Shown: positions 35,509 to 44,784, counted from the first letter of the stretch. The stretch is 52,036 bases of DNA from Myxococcaceae bacterium (GCA_025459425.1 JALOQF010000040.1:1-52036), one strand, 5' to 3'. Made by a program: numbers and translations. Notes: a model not told the origin generated them from the sequence alone.

Positions 35509-37532
35509 AGAAGCGGGGCCTTCATCGCATCGGCGACGTGCTGTTCCTGCTCCCGCGCGTCTACGAAGACCGGCGCTCGCTCAAGCGCATCGCGCAGCTT
35601 CGCGGCGGGGAGCGCGGCACCATCATCGCCACCGTGCGCGACACCGAGGAGTCCTTCGGGCGGGGCCGGCGTTTCTTCCGCGCCATCCTCGCCGACGCGT
35701 CGGGCTCGATCGCGGCCACCTATTTCCAGACGGGCCCGTGGCTCAAGGCGCGCTTCCCCATCGGCAAGCGGTTGGTGGCGTCGGGCGAGGTGCGGCAGTC
35801 GCTGCGGGGCTGGGAGATGCCGCACCCCGAGATCGAGCCGGCCGACGACGTCGAGACCTCGCCCATTCACTTCAACCGCATCGTGCCCGTGTACCCGGGC
35901 TTCGAGCGCCACGAGCAGCGCTCGCTCCGGGAGTTGGCCTTCAAGGTGTCGGAGCAGTACGCGCGCGCCATCGAAGAGCCGCTCCCGGACGCGCTGCGCG
36001 AGAAGGTGGGGGTGCTGCCGCTCGCCCAGGCGCTGCGCATCATTCACTTTCCGCCGCCCGAGACCTCGCTCGCCGCCCTCGACGGCCACCAGTCCGACGC
36101 GCACCGCCGGCTCGCCTTCGACGAGCTCTTCTTCCTCCAGCTCGGCATGGCGCTGAAGCGGCAGGGCGTGAAGGTGACGCCGGGCATCGCCTTCGACGTG
36201 GCGCCACCCCGCCTCGAGGCCGCCACCGGGCTGCTCCCCTTCACCATGACGGGGGCGCAGGCGCGCGTCGTCCACCAGCTCGCGCGCGACATGGCGCGGC
36301 CCGAGCCGATGAACCGGCTGGTGCAGGGCGACGTGGGCAGCGGAAAGACGGCCGTGGCGATGGTGGCCGCGTCGCTGGCCGTACAGAACGGCTACCAGGT
36401 CGCCGTGATGGCGCCGACCGAGATCCTCGCGGAGCAGCACTTCAAGAACTTCTCGCGGGTCTTCGAGAAGGCCGGCATCGACGTGGCGCTCGTCACGGGC
36501 TCCGGTGCGTCGAAGGCGAAGCGCGAGCGCCGGGAGCGCGTCGCGTCGGGCCAGGCGATGATCGCCGTCGGCACCCACGCCCTCATCGAAGACGCGGTCG
36601 AGTTCGCGAAGCTGGGCCTGGTGGTGGTCGACGAGCAGCACCGCTTCGGCGTGATGCAGCGTCACCAGTTGATGGCCAAGGGCGTGCGGCCCGACGTCCT
36701 GGTGATGACGGCCACCCCGATTCCGAGGACGCTCGCGATGACGATGTACGGCGATCTCGACGTGTCGGTGATCGACGAGCTCCCGCCCGGCCGAACGCCG
36801 ATCGAGACGCGGGTCTTCACCGACAAGGGCAAGTCGCGCGCGTGGGAAGCGGTGCGCGAGCAGCTCGCTCAGGGCCACCAGGCCTACGTCGTCTACCCGC
36901 TCGTCGAAGAGAGCGAGAAGGTCGATCTCTCGGACGCCACCCAGGGCGCGGAGCAGCTCAAGGCCATCTTCCCCACCGCCCGCGTCGGGCTGCTCCACGG
37001 CCGCATGAAGCAGGACGAGAAGGACGCGGTCATGAGCGCCTTCCGCGCCCACCAGCTCGACCTGCTCGTCTCGACGACGGTGATCGAGGTCGGCGTCGAC
37101 GTGCCCAACGCCTCGGTGATGGTGATCGAGCACGCCGAGCGGTTTGGCCTCTCGCAGCTCCACCAGCTCCGCGGTCGCGTGGGGCGTGGCGCGGCGAAGT
37201 CGTATTGCTTCCTCATCGCCGGCTACGCCCGCAGTGAAGAGGGGCAGGCGCGCCTCGAGGTGATGGCCGAGACGAACGACGGCTTCGTCATCGCCGAACG
37301 TGACCTCGAGATCCGCGGGCCGGGCGAGTTCCTCGGGACTCGCCAGAGCGGGCTCCCCGAGCTCGCCGTCGCCAACCTCGCGCGCGACCAGGATCTGTTG
37401 TCGCTCGCCCAGGCCGAGGCCCGCGCCATCGTCGAGGTCGACCCGGCCCTGGAGCGACCGGAGCACGTGCGGCTTCGCAAGGCCCTCGAGGAGCGCTGGG
37501 AAGGCCGCCTCAAGCTCGCCCGGGTGGGCTGA
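35493..37532 (+). CDS. recG: ATP-dependent DNA helicase RecG, main part
   Basis: RecG remodels stalled forks and Holliday junctions by branch migration. From the first possible start (GTG 35493) the 679-residue frame holds the wedge/OB domain (VLFLLPRVYEDRR, RGTIIATVRDTE), helicase lobe 1 with Walker A GDVGSGKTAVA and the DEQHRFGV Walker B-type motif, TATPIPRTLAMTMYGDLDVS, helicase lobe 2 with STTVIEVGVDVPNAS and QLRGRVGRG, and the C-terminal region ending RLKLARVG. All helicase motifs are intact. The native protein would begin at 34720 if the frameshift at 35487-35489 is an artefact. If the frameshift is real, this part would lack its own ribosome site. Confidence 0.93.
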   Translation: MLGALKKRGLHRIGDVLFLLPRVYEDRRSLKRIAQLRGGERGTIIATVRDTEESFGRGRRFFRAILADASGSIAATYFQTGPWLKARFPIGKRLVASGEVRQSLRGWEMPHPEIEPADDVETSPIHFNRIVPVYPGFERHEQRSLRELAFKVSEQYARAIEEPLPDALREKVGVLPLAQALRIIHFPPPETSLAALDGHQSDAHRRLAFDELFFLQLGMALKRQGVKVTPGIAFDVAPPRLEAATGLLPFTMTGAQARVVHQLARDMARPEPMNRLVQGDVGSGKTAVAMVAASLAVQNGYQVAVMAPTEILAEQHFKNFSRVFEKAGIDVALVTGSGASKAKRERRERVASGQAMIAVGTHALIEDAVEFAKLGLVVVDEQHRFGVMQRHQLMAKGVRPDVLVMTATPIPRTLAMTMYGDLDVSVIDELPPGRTPIETRVFTDKGKSRAWEAVREQLAQGHQAYVVYPLVEESEKVDLSDATQGAEQLKAIFPTARVGLLHGRMKQDEKDAVMSAFRAHQLDLLVSTTVIEVGVDVPNASVMVIEHAERFGLSQLHQLRGRVGRGAAKSYCFLIAGYARSEEGQARLEVMAETNDGFVIAERDLEIRGPGEFLGTRQSGLPELAVANLARDQDLLSLAQAEARAIVEVDPALERPEHVRLRKALEERWEGRLKLARVG

Positions 37533-37613
37533 CAGCGTGCTGGCAGGGGCGCGCCGAAGACGTCAGCCGATGTGAGGGGCGGTCTGGACTCGGCGCGGGG
37601 CATCGTCCCGCCC

Positions 37614-39242
37614 ATGGAAAAGACCCTGCTCCCCGTCGTCGTGTCGCTGTCCTTGATGGCGTGCCCCGTGCCCGTGGTCGAGGACCCACCGCTGCCGATT
37701 CCCGACATGAATGGCCCCACGTCGGCGCAGGTCGACGGAGGCGCTGACGCCGGCACCCCGGGACCCGCGGCGGTGGAGTGGCGCCCCTGCCCCCTGAAGA
37801 CTGGCTCGACCGGCGGCACGATGGCCGAGTGCGCGGTGCTGCGCACGCCCCTCGAGGCGTCGAACCCCTCCGGCCCCACCATCGAGTACTTCGTCAAGCG
37901 CTACCGCCCGCCCAACGGCCGTGGCCTGCGCGCGATGTGGATGCTCCAGGGCGGCCCGGGCGCGTCGGGGCTCGTCTTCGAGGGCCTCTCGGAGCAGTTC
38001 GGCACCCGCTTCCCCGACGTCGACTACTACTTCCCCGATCACCGCGGCACCGGGCGCTCCACGCGCCTGTCGTGCCCGATGCAAGAGAGCCAGACGAGCG
38101 AGGCGGGCCTCTACATCACGGCCGCCGAGTGGCCCGCGTGCCTGGCGGCCGTTCAGGCCAGCGAGGGCGCGCGCCTGGCCGCGTTCAACATGACGAACGC
38201 CGCGAACGACGTGGGCGTGGCCATCGCCGCGACCCGCGAGGCGGGCCAGCCGGTCTTCGTGTACGGCGTGTCGTACGGCACCTCGCTCGCCTTGCGGTAC
38301 CTCCAGCTCTACCCGTCACAGGCCGACGGCGTGGTGCTCGACTCGATCGCGCCGCCTGGCATCAGCCTCTACCGGCAGGACGAAGACGCCAACGAGGCGG
38401 CGCGCGACTACTTCGCCGCGTGCTCGGCCAACGCGGTGTGTGGCGCGAAGCTGGGCCCGGCGGCCTGGGACAAGGCCGAGGCGCTCTTCACGAAGCTGAA
38501 AGCAGGGCACTGCCCCGAGATCGCCGTCCCCGGCATTCCAACGCACGTCTTGCTGCGCCGCGCCTTCGGTGGGTTCCTCATGGACCCGTCGCTGCGCGCC
38601 TACATCGCGCCCATCGTGTACCGGGCCGATCGCTGCAACGCCGCTGACGTCGATGCGCTCTCGGTGTTGATGAACCAGCTCACCCAGGAGCCGGCCATGC
38701 CTCCGGACGAGCACCGGCTCTGGGGCTGGGTGTTGAGTCAGAACATCCTCCACTCGGAGTTCGCCGAGACGCCACGGCCCACCGCCGCGCAGCTCTCGGC
38801 CATGCGGGAGCCCCTCGTGGCCTCACGCGACGTGACCGAAGGCTTCGAGCCCACGCTGAACTGGCCCGTGTACCCGGCCGATCGGTTCACCGGCCAGTGG
38901 CCCGAGCCCCAGACGCCGATCGTCATGCTGCAGGGCGGCCTCGACCCGGCCACGATTCTCAGGAAGGCGCGCGCCGCGAAGGAGCGCCTCAACCGCCCGG
39001 GCCAGACGTGGGTCGAGATTCCGTCGGCCACGCACACCGTCGTCGCCTCGTCGCCGTACGTCAACGCGGTGGGGGAGCGGCGCTCGTGCGGCACCGCCGT
39101 CATGATGTCCTTCCTCGAGAACCCCGGGGTGACGCCGGACACCTCGTGCGTGAGCCGGGTCGAGCCGATCTCGTGGGCCCTGCCGAACGGCAACCTGACG
39201 CTGGCGCTCTTCGGCCGACGCAACGCCTGGGAGGAGCGGTAA
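37614..39242 (+). CDS. Lipoprotein S33 peptidase, tripeptidyl aminopeptidase-like
   Basis: The start at 37614 gives a lipoprotein signal (LMAC, Cys17), so the 542-residue enzyme is exported and anchored. A short Asp/Gly linker (about 40-50) precedes an alpha/beta hydrolase with oxyanion GGPGASG (113-119), nucleophile Ser220 in YGVSYGTS, and a C-terminal TAP-type region. The late catalytic His is probably in SATHTVV. Proline-iminopeptidase/tripeptidyl aminopeptidase relatives cleave short N-terminal peptides, a plausible role in nutrient peptide breakdown for a predatory bacterium. Six or more Cys residues suggest disulphides. It follows recG by 81 bases. Confidence 0.88.
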   Translation: MEKTLLPVVVSLSLMACPVPVVEDPPLPIPDMNGPTSAQVDGGADAGTPGPAAVEWRPCPLKTGSTGGTMAECAVLRTPLEASNPSGPTIEYFVKRYRPPNGRGLRAMWMLQGGPGASGLVFEGLSEQFGTRFPDVDYYFPDHRGTGRSTRLSCPMQESQTSEAGLYITAAEWPACLAAVQASEGARLAAFNMTNAANDVGVAIAATREAGQPVFVYGVSYGTSLALRYLQLYPSQADGVVLDSIAPPGISLYRQDEDANEAARDYFAACSANAVCGAKLGPAAWDKAEALFTKLKAGHCPEIAVPGIPTHVLLRRAFGGFLMDPSLRAYIAPIVYRADRCNAADVDALSVLMNQLTQEPAMPPDEHRLWGWVLSQNILHSEFAETPRPTAAQLSAMREPLVASRDVTEGFEPTLNWPVYPADRFTGQWPEPQTPIVMLQGGLDPATILRKARAAKERLNRPGQTWVEIPSATHTVVASSPYVNAVGERRSCGTAVMMSFLENPGVTPDTSCVSRVEPISWALPNGNLTLALFGRRNAWEER

Positions 39243-39294
39243 CGGACTGGCGGCAGGCTGCTGGCGGCGTCAGGGGCCGAACGGCTCTCGTGGA

Positions 39295-41676
39295 GTGCCG
39301 CCGGGGGGCTGGGGGCGGCGCGTCACTTGCTGGCGTTCGGCCGTGCTCTTCGACGAGTCGCTGGGAGGCCGGGCCGAGGCCCTCGACGCAGCCCACGAGG
39401 CCCTCGAGGCTGGCTGGTGGGTGACGGTGGTGGGGCCTCCGGGGGTGGGGAAGACCGCCTTCGCGAGGCGGTTGGTGCAGCGGTGGGGGGCCGTCGACCG
39501 AGGCGCCACGGAGCTCTCGCTGCAGGGCGCCGAGGCCGATGAGCTCGAGGTGCGACTGGGTCAAGCGCTGGGCCTCGAGCTGCGTGCGGCCGAGAGCTCG
39601 CGCCGGCTCGACCTGCTTCGGCGCCGACTCGAGGGCGGGCGCCAACGCCTCGTCTGGCTCGATGGGCCCGGCGTGGAAGCGGCTGCTGCCTCGCTCGACG
39701 CGCTGCTGTGTGAGACGAAGACGCTCCGCGTGGTGGTGTGTGCGACGCGGCCGCTCGGCCTCTCGGTGGAGCGCTGCATCGCCCTCGGCCCGCTGTCCGA
39801 CGACGACGCGCGCCGCCTGCTCGAGCTGCGGCTGCGCGAGCGTGGCGCCGAAGCCGCGGTGTCTGCTGCGCTCCTCCGCACGACGGGGGGCCTGCCGCTG
39901 GCCATCGAGCTCCTCGCCGGGCGCCTCGCGCTGCTGGGGCCGCAGGCCACCGAGGCTGGCGGTGAGGCTGGCGCCCTTGGTGCGCCCCTCGAGGCGTCCA
40001 TCGGCGCGGCGGTCGAAGCGCTCGAGCTGGCCGATCGTCTGGCCCTCGAGCGGCTTGGGGCCTGCCGTGGGGTGATCGACGCGGGCGTCGCCTTCGAGCT
40101 CGTCGGGGGCGCCGCTCCGTTGGACCGACTGACGAGGCTCGTCGAGCGGTCGCTCGTGCAGCGTGGGCCGGCCGAGGGCACGTTTCACCTGCTCGGTGCG
40201 GTCGCCAGCTGGCTGCGCGCGCACACGCCCGCCGAGCGCCGCGAGGCCGTGAACGCCGCCCACGCCGCCGCGTTCGCGACGCCCACGCCGAGGCGCCCGC
40301 ATGGCCGTGACGAGCTGGCGGCGGTGGGCCGCCGGCGGGACGATCTCCTCGCGGCCTTTCGGTGGGCGAAGGCCCGGTGCGAAGCGGCCGGTGTGGAGCC
40401 GATCGAGGCGCGGCGATCTCTCCTCGAGCTCGCGCGCACGCTCGACGCCGTGCTCCTCACCCAGGGACCGCCCTCGCTGCATCGTGAGGTGCTCGTCACG
40501 GCGCTCGCTGCGGTGTCGGCGAAGCCCACGACCGAGGTCGTCGATCTGCGGCTGGCGCTCGGGCGGCTCGACGCGATGCAGGGCCGACACGGGGCGGCGC
40601 TCGAAGCGTTCTCCCGGGCGCTCCACGAGGCCGAGGGGCTGCACGACGATGGCCGGGTGGGGTGGGCCTGTGCTTTCTCGGCGTACTGCGAGCGGGCGCT
40701 CGGTCGTTTCGAGGCGGCCCAACGCTCCGCGGCCCGGGCGCTCGCACAAGCGCGGCTCGTTCACGAGCTGCCCATGGTGGCGATGGCCGAGATCTCACTC
40801 GGCAGTCTGGCGCTGGCCACCGGCAGCCTCGACGAGGCGGTGGGGGCCTTCACGCGGGTGCACTCGGTCGGCGAGCTCGCCCGGGCGCCACGCATCGTGG
40901 GGCTGGGCGCGGGAAACCTGGCGGCCGCGCTGCTCGAGGGCGACCGGCTCGACGAGGTCGAGGGCTGGCTCGAGCGCGCCCGTGCCAGCTTCGAGGTGGC
41001 CGACGATCGGGCGCACCTGGCGCGGGTGGCGGTCGACCGGGCGAGGCTGGCCGTCGCGCGCGGCGAGCCCGATGCCGGAGCGCGCCTCGACTCGGCGCTC
41101 GAGCAGGTGCGGGCCGCGGGCTCACTCGAGGGGGAGCTGTTCGCGCTCGAAGCGCGGGTGCTGCTGGCGCGCCAGCAGGGCCGCTCGACGACGGAGCCCC
41201 TGAACGCGCTCGAGGCGCTCGCCTCGCTCGGAGACGACGTCTCGTGGCCCGGCCGCATCGAACGGCTGCGCGGCGGCCCCGCGCCGGTGCTCGAGCTGAG
41301 CGCAGACGGCCGAGCGGTCACCCTCGCTGGCCGCCGGCTCGACTTCGCGCGCCGAGGGCCGTTGCGGCGAATCCTCCTCGCGTTGGCGCAGCGCCATGGC
41401 TCCGGGCAGTCGTTGTCGTCACACGATCTCCGCGAGGCCGGCTGGCCCGGTGACCGCATGCGGCCCGAGTCTGCAGCCCAGCGGGTGTACATGGCCGTCA
41501 AGCGGTTGCGCGATCTCGGGTTCGCGCCGTTCATGCACACCGTCGACGATGGGTACCGGCTCGACGAGCGGCTTCGGGTGCAGTGGGCCGGGCAACCCTT
41601 GCCGGCTGGTCGGTTCGAGGGCGCAACCGATGCGCGCGCGACGCCTCGGCCTGCTCCCGTCGGGCGGCACGCCTGA
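39295..41676 (+). CDS. STAND ATPase/TPR regulator with C-terminal winged-helix domain
   Basis: The product (793 residues from GTG 39295; GTG 39343 is an alternative start) begins with an NB-ARC/AAA-like ATPase domain: Walker A VVGPPGVGKT with GPPGVGKT at 47-54, Walker B QRLVWLDGP, and VVVCATRPLG. A GGLPLAIELLAGRL segment recalls the GxPLA motif of STAND proteins. The centre (about 390-650) is TPR-like. The C-terminus (about 675-755, text RRGPLRRILLALAQRHGSG and AAQRVYMAVKRLRDLGF) is an OmpR/PhoB-like DNA-binding fold. SARP/AfsR regulators carry that fold at the N-terminus, so this order is reversed. It probably senses a ligand, oligomerises and binds DNA. The gene at 41693 starts 16 bases after its stop. 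Confidence 0.82.
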   Translation: MPPGGWGRRVTCWRSAVLFDESLGGRAEALDAAHEALEAGWWVTVVGPPGVGKTAFARRLVQRWGAVDRGATELSLQGAEADELEVRLGQALGLELRAAESSRRLDLLRRRLEGGRQRLVWLDGPGVEAAAASLDALLCETKTLRVVVCATRPLGLSVERCIALGPLSDDDARRLLELRLRERGAEAAVSAALLRTTGGLPLAIELLAGRLALLGPQATEAGGEAGALGAPLEASIGAAVEALELADRLALERLGACRGVIDAGVAFELVGGAAPLDRLTRLVERSLVQRGPAEGTFHLLGAVASWLRAHTPAERREAVNAAHAAAFATPTPRRPHGRDELAAVGRRRDDLLAAFRWAKARCEAAGVEPIEARRSLLELARTLDAVLLTQGPPSLHREVLVTALAAVSAKPTTEVVDLRLALGRLDAMQGRHGAALEAFSRALHEAEGLHDDGRVGWACAFSAYCERALGRFEAAQRSAARALAQARLVHELPMVAMAEISLGSLALATGSLDEAVGAFTRVHSVGELARAPRIVGLGAGNLAAALLEGDRLDEVEGWLERARASFEVADDRAHLARVAVDRARLAVARGEPDAGARLDSALEQVRAAGSLEGELFALEARVLLARQQGRSTTEPLNALEALASLGDDVSWPGRIERLRGGPAPVLELSADGRAVTLAGRRLDFARRGPLRRILLALAQRHGSGQSLSSHDLREAGWPGDRMRPESAAQRVYMAVKRLRDLGFAPFMHTVDDGYRLDERLRVQWAGQPLPAGRFEGATDARATPRPAPVGRHA

Positions 41677-41692
41677 AGCAACGCCCGACGGC

Positions 41693-42805
41693 ATGCGCTG
41701 GGTGACCGCGGGGTTGTTCGTCGTGCACGGAGCGATTCACCTGATGGGCTTCGTCAAGGCCTTCGGGTTCGCCGCGATGCCGCAGCTCACGCAGCCCATC
41801 TCGAAGGCGCTCGGGTTGGTGTGGCTCGGCGCGGGCGCTGCGTTCGTCGTCGCGGCCTTCCTCCCCTGGCGGCTCATGTGGCCCGTCGGTCTCGCGGCCG
41901 TGGTGGCCTCGCAGCTCGTCATCGTCACGTCGTGGAGCGACGCGAAGTTCGGCACCGTCGCCAACGTGTTCGCGCTCGCCCTCGTCGGGTGGGCCTTCGT
42001 CTCGGCTGGCCCGTCGAGCCTCCGGGCGCAGTGGGAGCGAGAGGTCGACGCGATGCTGGCCGCGGCGCCGGCGGCCGCTCCCGTGCTCACCGAGGCCGAC
42101 GCCGCGGGTGCACCGCCCATCGTTCAGCGATTCCTCCGGCGCGCCGGCGCGATGGGCCAGCCGAGGGTCGTCACGTTTCGGGCGACGTGGCGCGGGCGTA
42201 TTCGGGCCGAGGCCAACGCTCCGTGGATGGCGATCGAGGGCACGCAGTACAACGAGGTCGAAGGTGAGCGGCCCGGGCGGCTGTTCCTCTTCGCCGCGGT
42301 GATGAAGGGGCTGCCCGCGACGGTGTCTCATCGTTTCCTGGGTGACGAGGCGACCTTTCGTGTGCGGCTGCTCGACGTCGCCCAGGTGGTGGACGCGAAG
42401 GGCCCCGAGCTGCGGCGCGCCGAGACGGTCACCATCCTGAACGATCTCTGCCTGTTCGCACCCAGCGGCCTCCTCGCGCCCAACGTGCGGCTCGAGGCCC
42501 TCGATTCGTTGCGGGTGCGCGCGACGTACACCCGCGGGCTCGAGACCGTGAGCGCCGACCTGGTGTTCTCCGAGGCGGGTGAGCTCGTCGACTTCGTCTC
42601 GGAAGATCGGCTGCGCGGTCCCCTGGACGATGGGCGCTTCGAGCGCACCCGGTGGTCGACCCCGCTGCGGGATCCCCGGTCGTTCGGTGGGCGGCTGGTG
42701 GCCTCGCGCGGTGAGGCGCGCTGGCACCCACCGGCGGGCGAGTTCACCTACATCGAGCTCGAGCTGCTCGACTTCGAAGCCAACCCGACGGCACGGCGGC
42801 CGTGA
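41693..42805 (+). CDS. DUF6544-like protein with N-terminal membrane segments
   Basis: ATG 41693 is chosen as the first start that opens directly on the hydrophobic domain; upstream frame is overlap with the STAND gene. The 370-residue product has about four membrane helices in residues 1-110 (TAGLFVVHGAIHLMGFVKAF, LGLVWLGAGAAFVVAAFL, VGLAAVVASQLVIV, VFALALVGWAFV), then a soluble domain with PPIVQRFLRRAGAM and a beta-rich region FRATWRGRIRAEANAPWMAI. That organisation fits the DUF6544 type, whose function is unknown. It sits 16 bases after the STAND regulator and is probably in one transcript with it. Confidence 0.75.
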   Translation: MRWVTAGLFVVHGAIHLMGFVKAFGFAAMPQLTQPISKALGLVWLGAGAAFVVAAFLPWRLMWPVGLAAVVASQLVIVTSWSDAKFGTVANVFALALVGWAFVSAGPSSLRAQWEREVDAMLAAAPAAAPVLTEADAAGAPPIVQRFLRRAGAMGQPRVVTFRATWRGRIRAEANAPWMAIEGTQYNEVEGERPGRLFLFAAVMKGLPATVSHRFLGDEATFRVRLLDVAQVVDAKGPELRRAETVTILNDLCLFAPSGLLAPNVRLEALDSLRVRATYTRGLETVSADLVFSEAGELVDFVSEDRLRGPLDDGRFERTRWSTPLRDPRSFGGRLVASRGEARWHPPAGEFTYIELELLDFEANPTARRP

Positions 42806-42841
42806 GCGCGCGCGGAGGCTCGCTGGAGTAGCGTCTGCTTC

Positions 42842-43417
42842 ATGGTCGTTTGCCCCGTGTGTGAGCACCAGCAGGCCTTCGGTCTCGAGTGCGAGGTCTG
42901 CGGGAAGGATCTGGGCGATCTCGGCGGGCTCGGGCCCCCGCCGGTCGCGCCGGTCGCCATCGAAGGGCTCGAGGTCACCGTTCCGGATCGGATCGGCGAC
43001 GTCGCCGTCGAGCGGGTGGGAGAGCTCGAGCTCACGTCCTTCGGGGCGGCCGCGGTGCCCGTCGCGCCCGAGCTGGTGCCCGACCTGGACACGGGGAAGG
43101 CGGCGGCCGTGGCCCTCGGCGCGGTCGAGCGCATGGCCGATTTGTCGCTCGATCGAGCGCCAGACGACGGGGTGCGCACGCAGGCGCCGACGGGCGCCGT
43201 CACCTGCCGGTACTGCAGGAACGTTCAGGCGAGCGGTCTCATCTGCAACACGTGCGGCATGAAGCTGCCGAAGTCCGCGACGGCGGCTCCCGAGCCCGCA
43301 GGTGTGGCGGCGCCGCGGGTCGAAGCCCGCTCGATTCGATGTCGCGCGTGCGGAGCCCCGGCGACACCGGGCCAGCGCTGCTCGGAATGCGGCGCTCAGC
43401 AACCGCCACCCACGTGA
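42842..43417 (+). CDS. Protein with three zinc-ribbon motifs
   Basis: The 191-residue protein has paired CxxC knuckles at the N-terminus (Cys4, 7, 17 and 20), a second pair in CRYCRNVQASGLICNTC, and a third at the end, CRACGAPATPGQRCSEC. Each can bind one zinc. Between the first two lies an unstructured acidic/Ala-rich stretch of about 100 residues. The design is of a scaffold or nucleic-acid/protein-binding adaptor. No enzymatic motif is visible. It lies 36 bases after the DUF6544-like gene and 33 before a small membrane protein. Confidence 0.8.
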   Translation: MVVCPVCEHQQAFGLECEVCGKDLGDLGGLGPPPVAPVAIEGLEVTVPDRIGDVAVERVGELELTSFGAAAVPVAPELVPDLDTGKAAAVALGAVERMADLSLDRAPDDGVRTQAPTGAVTCRYCRNVQASGLICNTCGMKLPKSATAAPEPAGVAAPRVEARSIRCRACGAPATPGQRCSECGAQQPPPT

Positions 43418-43450
43418 CGAAGGGCCCCGGCCTCAGGTAAGGGCGGCCCC

Positions 43451-43786
43451 GTGAGCGACTCCCTGCGCGCGACCCACGACGAGCTGTTGGCGAAGTTGTC
43501 TCGCCGGCAGAGCATCTTCCACTTCGCCCACGCCGCCGTTTCGCTCTTCGTGTGCTTCATCGCGTCGGGCACGGCCTGGCGGCTCTCGCTCGACACCGAG
43601 TACGCGTGGGCGCCGTCGCTCGTGGTGCCGGCCCTCGTCGTGGCCGGTGCGGCGCTCTGCTACGGGCTGGTGCGGCTGGTGCTCGGGCGTGGACGGCTCG
43701 TCGTCGAGAACGAGGCCTTCGACGAGCTGAAGCGGCTGCGCGCGCAGCTCAAGCTCGACGAGGCGCCGGTGCTGGAGCGCGTGTGA
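43451..43786 (+). CDS. Small two-helix membrane protein
   Basis: From GTG 43451 the 111-residue protein has an N-terminal amphipathic helix, two hydrophobic segments at about 28-43 and 56-76 and a C-terminal charged helix (NEAFDELKRLRAQLKLDEAP). It probably forms a helical hairpin in the inner membrane with both ends in the cytoplasm. I recognise no family. Its TGA overlaps the ATG of the next gene (TGATG), which implies translational coupling. Confidence 0.7.
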   Translation: MSDSLRATHDELLAKLSRRQSIFHFAHAAVSLFVCFIASGTAWRLSLDTEYAWAPSLVVPALVVAGAALCYGLVRLVLGRGRLVVENEAFDELKRLRAQLKLDEAPVLERV

Positions 43787-44517
43787 TGGCTGGCGCGGCC
43801 GGCCTCATCATCGGCAACGAGGTGCTCACCGCCAAGGTGCGAGAGCGGAACGGGGCGCTCCTCATCGAGCGGCTCCGGGCCCGGGGCATTCCCCTCGTCG
43901 GCCTCTTCGTGGTGCCCGATGACGTCGACGCCATCGTCGAGGTCTTCCTCCTCGCGCGGCGCCGGTCGCGCTACCTCTTCACCTCGGGAGGCATCGGGCC
44001 GACGCACGATGACGTCACCGTTCGCGCCATCGCCCTCGGCCTGCAGCGCCCCGTCGTGCGGGTGCCAGAGATCGTCCGTTCCCTCACCGAGGCCTTCAAG
44101 GGCAAGCCGGTGCCGCCAGAGGCGCTGCGGCTCGCCGATGCTCCCGCGGGGAGCCGGCTCATCCACGGCCCGCGGCTCCAGTACCCCGCGCTCGCCTGCG
44201 ACGACGTCTACCTGCTGCCTGGCGTGCCCGAGCTGTTCGAGGCCCAGCTCGAGACGGTGCTCGATGGGCTCTCGGGACAGCCGGTGGTGACGCGGCTCGT
44301 CTTCCTCGACGCTCACGAGCACGAGATCGCGCCGGTGCTCGACGCGGCGGCGCTCGAGGTGCCCGAGGTCGAGATCGGCTCGTACCCGACGTTCGATCCG
44401 GCGGCGGGATACCGCGTGAAGGTGACGGTGGAGCACGTCGAGCGCGCGCGCGTCGACGCGATGGTCGACCGGCTGGTGCGGGAGCTCCCGGCCAGCGCGG
44501 TGTTGCGGGTCGAGTGA
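43786..44517 (+). CDS. Molybdopterin-binding-fold protein, CinA N-terminal type
   Basis: The 243-residue protein is of the MoCF_biosynth fold seen in CinA, MoaB/MogA and FAD pyrophosphatase-like proteins. The signature TSGGIGPTHDDVT (66-78) and the N-terminal GLIIGNEVLTAKVRERN match the CinA-type domain, and the C-terminal half holds YLLPGVPELFEAQLE. The CinA deamidase domain is missing, so it is a stand-alone binding domain. Members hydrolyse or bind nucleotide-linked substrates, but the specificity here is unknown. It is coupled by TGATG to the small membrane protein and is the last gene before the repeat region. Confidence 0.85.
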   Translation: MAGAAGLIIGNEVLTAKVRERNGALLIERLRARGIPLVGLFVVPDDVDAIVEVFLLARRRSRYLFTSGGIGPTHDDVTVRAIALGLQRPVVRVPEIVRSLTEAFKGKPVPPEALRLADAPAGSRLIHGPRLQYPALACDDVYLLPGVPELFEAQLETVLDGLSGQPVVTRLVFLDAHEHEIAPVLDAAALEVPEVEIGSYPTFDPAAGYRVKVTVEHVERARVDAMVDRLVRELPASAVLRVE

Positions 44518-44600
44518 AGCGGCTCAGCGTCCCGCGCACGGGGACGGAGGCGCTCGCCTCGCGAACTGTTGGGTGACTTGCGCGTGATCGCCCGCGCGCG

Positions 44601-44784
44601 CGGCGGCGAGAGGAGCGACGAAGCCGCACCGCGACCATGACGGTGCGCGGGAGGCGCGACGACTCCGCACGTGCAGCGCTACCGCACCCGGCGGCGAGAG
44701 GAGCGACGAAGCCGCACCGCGACCATGGCGGTGCGCGGGAGGCGCGACGACTCCGCCATCACCGCCCGCTCACCCGGCGGCGAG
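44601..44784 (+). repeat. 88-bp-period tandem repeat with internal hairpin
   Basis: A 68-bp unit starting CGGCGGCGAGAGGAGCGACG occurs at 44601-44668 and 44689-44756, differing at one base (ATGA versus ATGG), with the start of a third unit at 44775. Each full unit contains an inverted repeat GCACCG / CGGTGC around a nine-base loop. It lies between two converging genes, at the 3' ends of both, and has no coding support. A short repeat family or a transcription terminator pair is possible. Confidence 0.85.

Noticed and set aside
34218-37466. A 1,082-codon minus-strand frame over greA and recG
   Set aside because: It is antisense to two recognisable conserved genes and has no motif of its own.
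44601-44784. The repeat as a CRISPR array
   Set aside because: Only two full copies exist, the repeat is 68 bases with about 20 bases between copies, and there are no cas genes.
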